Shown piece by piece: positions 6,428 through 8,035 of a stretch of 8,035 nt of DNA. The notes beneath the pieces are model-generated. The model saw only the letters and a list, made by a program, of their open reading frames with translations. It was not told the origin of the DNA and searched no databases. The translations under genes were made by a program, and so were the position numbers. Source of the stretch: Bacillota bacterium (lineage in GTDB: Bacteria > Bacillota > Clostridia > Christensenellales > CAG-138); contig JAEXFV010000132.1 in assembly GCA_023451115.1 (NCBI GenBank), positions 1-8,035 of the forward strand. Reading direction: 5' to 3'. How positions within the stretch are numbered: the first letter of the stretch is position 1; the number at the start of each line of letters is the position of its first letter.

Positions 6428-6478
6428 GGGGCAGATTGCCGTCTACCCGCTGCAACGATTTTCAAGATCCTAACGTAC

Positions 6479-6499
6479 AAAAAAGAAACCCTTTGGTTC
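6479..6499 (-). terminator. Terminator-like hairpin and U6 tract after the first aptamer
   Basis: On the minus strand GAACC (6499-6495) can pair with GGUUUC (6490-6485) with one bulge, followed at once by UUUUUU (6484-6479). The stem is short, so strength is doubtful. GGGUUU could alternatively pair with AAACCC in the preceding aptamer, which would disrupt that aptamer. Confidence 0.4.
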
Positions 6500-6580
6500 G
6501 GTAACTGGCTGCCATCCTGTGTTCAGGGAAGGCCCTGTAGCTTTGCGCCGCCGGCTTTCGCCGGGTTTGCCGTTTCGTCT
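6499..6580 (-). ncRNA. Cyclic di-GMP-I (GEMM-I) riboswitch, promoter-proximal copy
   Basis: A second aptamer 154 bases upstream in the same leader, matching the other at 69 of 73 positions over 6499-6571 against 6345-6417. The tetraloop hairpin, the AGGGCCUU arm, the CCUG-AACA-CAGG hairpin and the closing GUUACCG are kept. The junction reads CGGCGCAAAGC instead of UGACGCAAAGC, with changes at 6548 and 6550. On its 3' side the transcript continues GAACC-AAAG-GGUUUC followed by six U (6479-6484), a short hairpin plus U tract resembling an intrinsic terminator. Hence this copy may act on transcription while the second acts on translation. Confidence 0.9.
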
Positions 6581-6617
6581 TTGGATTCCTCCTCAGAGCT
6601 ATTCTCTTGATACCTAT

Positions 6618-6646
6618 ATTATATGTATCTTTTTTCCTTTCGTCAA
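6618..6646 (-). promoter_or_regulatory. SigA promoter of the riboswitch leader
   Basis: On the minus strand TTGACG (6641-6646), a 17-base spacer and a perfect TATAAT (6618-6623). Transcription should start near 6611, giving a leader of about 280 nt that carries both aptamers. The stretch 6647-6744 up to the spoIIR stop holds no gene and no clear terminator; a nine-base direct repeat GCGCACACC occurs at 6715-6723 and 6735-6743. Confidence 0.85.
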
Positions 6647-6744
6647 TGCGTTTGCCAGAAAAGATTACACATTATTTGCTTTCACTGCCGAACCCGCTGC
6701 TTTTCATCCAGATGGCGCACACCGCCTGTTTCCAGCGCACACCT

Positions 6745-7326
6745 CTATTGGTTCAACCAATTGGCCAGAGCGCTTTCCCACTGGATTTCATCGGTATCCA
6801 GCAAATCCGTAACGCCGATATCCGCCAGACATAATGGCGGGAACAGTATGCACCACCAGTTCTTTCCTTCCCCCTTCCCCAGCACCACCCGGAGGGCCTC
6901 ATACTCCCCTGCAGGATACACCGTTTCCCCATATACCCGTTGCGGAAAAGGAACTACGCCCCATAAAAGTTGGCAGCCATAGCCGCAGCCGTTTTCCTGC
7001 AGCACCCTTTCTACCGTTTTCTGCACCTCACCGCCCCGTTCCAGCAAAACCGTCTCCGCCTGTTCCAGGCTTTTTGTAGGGGCAAAGGTTGCCAGCAACG
7101 CGTCGCGCACCAGCAGTTTCACGCGCTGGTCCTCCGCTTCATCGCTGTTGGCTATCACATGCAGCCGCAGCAATGCCGGCCCTCCTTCCGGGCGCAGGGC
7201 CACATCCGCATAAACCCCGCTTGCAGTTTCACTCACATCGACTTTCTGCCCTGCATAGCACAACGCCACAAACAATATCACCACTGCTGCTCCAAAGGCA
7301 GCCCGTATCCGATACCCAATCCCCAT
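6745..7326 (-). CDS. spoIIR: Stage II sporulation protein R
   Basis: A 193-residue SpoIIR, the signal made in the forespore that crosses to the intermembrane space and triggers SpoIIGA to process pro-SigE in the mother cell. An N-terminal membrane or signal segment (about 9-25, AAFGAAVVILFVALCYAG) precedes the extracytoplasmic domain. Family signatures are RLHVIANSDEAEDQRVKLLVRDALL (54-78), VPFPQRVYG (125-133), YPAGEYEALRVVLGKGEGKNWWCILFPPLC (137-166). Length fits the shorter clostridial forms, which lack a long C-terminal extension. The start at 7326 has AAGGA 9 bases upstream. It is transcribed away from typA, with a SigF-like promoter 40-70 bases upstream. Its presence marks the organism as an endospore former. 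Confidence 0.95.
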   Translation of the reverse strand: MGIGYRIRAAFGAAVVILFVALCYAGQKVDVSETASGVYADVALRPEGGPALLRLHVIANSDEAEDQRVKLLVRDALLATFAPTKSLEQAETVLLERGGEVQKTVERVLQENGCGYGCQLLWGVVPFPQRVYGETVYPAGEYEALRVVLGKGEGKNWWCILFPPLCLADIGVTDLLDTDEIQWESALANWLNQ

Positions 7327-7365
7327 GCTGTTGCTTCCTTCCTGCCTATAAATATCTGTAACACG

Positions 7366-7394
7366 AGTATAGCCAACCGTATTTTATTTCATAC
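7366..7394 (-). promoter_or_regulatory. SigF-type (forespore) promoter for spoIIR
   Basis: On the minus strand GTATG (7390-7394), 15 bases, then GGCTATACT (7366-7374). The second element fits the SigF -10 pattern GGNNANANT fully, and the first fits GYATA at four of five bases. spoIIR is a known SigF target in Bacillus, and the spacing to the gene (start near 7359) is right. Confidence 0.65.
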
Positions 7395-7454
7395 CTGAAA
7401 GGGCCAATGCCTCCCCTTTCTTACGGCAAATCTCCTGAAAACGCCCGTTCCCCC

Positions 7455-7483
7455 TTGTATTCCCGGCAAAATCGTTTTATAAT
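7455..7483 (+). promoter_or_regulatory. SigA promoter of typA
   Basis: TTGTAT (7455-7460), a 17-base spacer and a perfect TATAAT (7478-7483). Transcription from about 7490 gives a 140-nt leader. It is divergent from the spoIIR promoter. Confidence 0.8.
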
Positions 7484-7489
7484 GGTACG

Positions 7490-7629
7490 TCACCCGTACA
7501 GAGCAGGGCGCCGAAGCGCAAGCTGCGGCGTTGCGCCTTGCCGCACTTCCCCAAGGGATGATGTAGCGGCGGCATAAGGCGCATAACATTTGATTTCAAA
7601 TATTTTAAAGATAGAGGAACGACGAAACC
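7490..7629 (+). promoter_or_regulatory. typA leader with competing hairpins
   Basis: Segment 2 (TTGCGCCTTGCCGC, 7531-7544) can pair upstream with AAGCGCAA (7514-7521) or downstream with GCGGCATAAGGCGCA (7569-7583). The latter gives 13 pairs with a two-base bulge and a 24-base loop. The two are mutually exclusive. A small palindrome, ATTTGA-TT-TCAAAT (7588-7601), follows. The ribosome binding site GAGG (7614-7617) is 12 bases from the typA start, longer than usual. No known riboswitch class was recognised. Confidence 0.4.
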
Positions 7630-8035
7630 ATGCAAAACGCAAACATCCGCAACATTGCCATTATCGCCCACGTGGATCATGGCAAAACCACCCTGGTAGA
7701 CCAGCTGCTGCGCCAAAGCGGGGTGTTCCGGGCAAATGAGCAGGTTCAGGAACGGGTAATGGATTCCAACGACCTGGAACGGGAGCGTGGCATCACGATC
7801 CTGTCTAAAAACACGGCGGTGGAATACAGGGGCACCCGTATCAATATTGTAGACACCCCAGGCCATGCTGACTTTGGCGGCGAAGTTGAGCGCATCCTCC
7901 AACTGGTGGACGGGGTGCTGCTGTTGGTAGACGCTTTTGAGGGCTGCATGCCCCAAACCCGTTTTGTGCTGCGAAAAGCGCTGGAGCTGAAAAAAGTGCC
8001 CATCGTGGTGGTGAATAAGGTCGACCGTCCTGGGG
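7630..8035 (+). CDS. typA: Ribosome-associated GTPase TypA/BipA, N-terminal part (3' truncated by window)
   Basis: The first 135 codons of a translational GTPase run off the window. G1 is AHVDHGKT (13-20), the switch I/G2 region RERGITILSKNTAV follows, then G3 DTPGHADFGGEVERI, and G4 NKVD near residue 131. The combination MDSNDLERERGITILSKN and VDGVLLLVDAFEGCMPQTRFVLRKAL is characteristic of TypA/BipA rather than EF-Tu, EF-G or LepA, where the pattern after ERERGIT differs. TypA binds the 70S ribosome and assists assembly and stress or cold adaptation. The ATG at 7630 is the only reasonable start; its GAGG is 12 bases upstream. It is divergent from spoIIR and has its own promoter and a long leader. 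Confidence 0.95.
   Translation, partial: MQNANIRNIAIIAHVDHGKTTLVDQLLRQSGVFRANEQVQERVMDSNDLERERGITILSKNTAVEYRGTRINIVDTPGHADFGGEVERILQLVDGVLLLVDAFEGCMPQTRFVLRKALELKKVPIVVVNKVDRPG

Noticed and set aside
6345..6571. The 73-base direct repeat as a mobile element or REP-like repeat
   Set aside because: Read on the minus strand, both copies match the c-di-GMP-I aptamer core in order and sit in a 5' leader, which explains the repeat better.
6287..6610. Plus-strand open frames across the riboswitch leader
   Set aside because: They are antisense to the aptamers and repeat the same peptide because the aptamer is duplicated. No ribosome binding site or family features were seen.
7558..7566. Mini-ORF ATGATGTAG in the typA leader as a leader peptide
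   Set aside because: Only two codons, and the AAGGG touches the ATG with no spacing. It is probably chance.

Overview
The window looks like chromosomal DNA of an endospore-forming clostridial Firmicute of moderate-to-high GC. The evidence is a clear SpoIIR, an S4-domain YlmH-type protein, clostridial-style c-di-GMP riboswitches, Gram-positive Shine-Dalgarno sites and SigA-type promoters with 17-base spacers. No mobile element, CRISPR array, tRNA or rRNA was seen.

Layout: the 3' end of a LysR-type regulator (+) meets a small flavodoxin-fold/FMN protein (-) at a bidirectional hairpin terminator. A minus-strand pair follows in transcription order glmU -> six-TM DUF2238-like membrane protein, only 3 bases apart. 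Divergent from glmU is a plus-strand pair, an S4 RNA-binding protein (YlmH-like) and folC. The ylmH promoter sits so close to the gene that its transcript should be leaderless. folC is followed by about 200 bases of unexplained, partly structured sequence and then a strong hairpin terminator. Next, on the minus strand, come a small secreted transglutaminase-like protein and, upstream of it, spoIIR. A divergent plus-strand gene, cut by the window edge, encodes the TypA/BipA ribosome-associated GTPase.

The most striking region is 6330-6650. One good SigA promoter drives a leader of about 280 nt holding two near-identical cyclic di-GMP-I (GEMM-I) riboswitch aptamers (69 of 73 positions alike). 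The leader ends at the start codon of the exported transglutaminase-like protein. The gene-proximal aptamer abuts the Shine-Dalgarno sequence, and a flanking stem could sequester that site. The promoter-proximal copy is followed by a short hairpin and a U6 tract and carries two changes in or next to the conserved core. This suggests a two-stage c-di-GMP control of a cell-surface protein, beside a sporulation gene that has its own SigF-like promoter.

The other genes are housekeeping: UDP-GlcNAc synthesis (glmU), folate polyglutamylation (folC), translation or division (ylmH, typA) and redox (flavodoxin family). No wholly new protein system is visible. The novelty lies in regulation: tandem riboswitches, a leaderless promoter, and a typA leader with competing hairpins.
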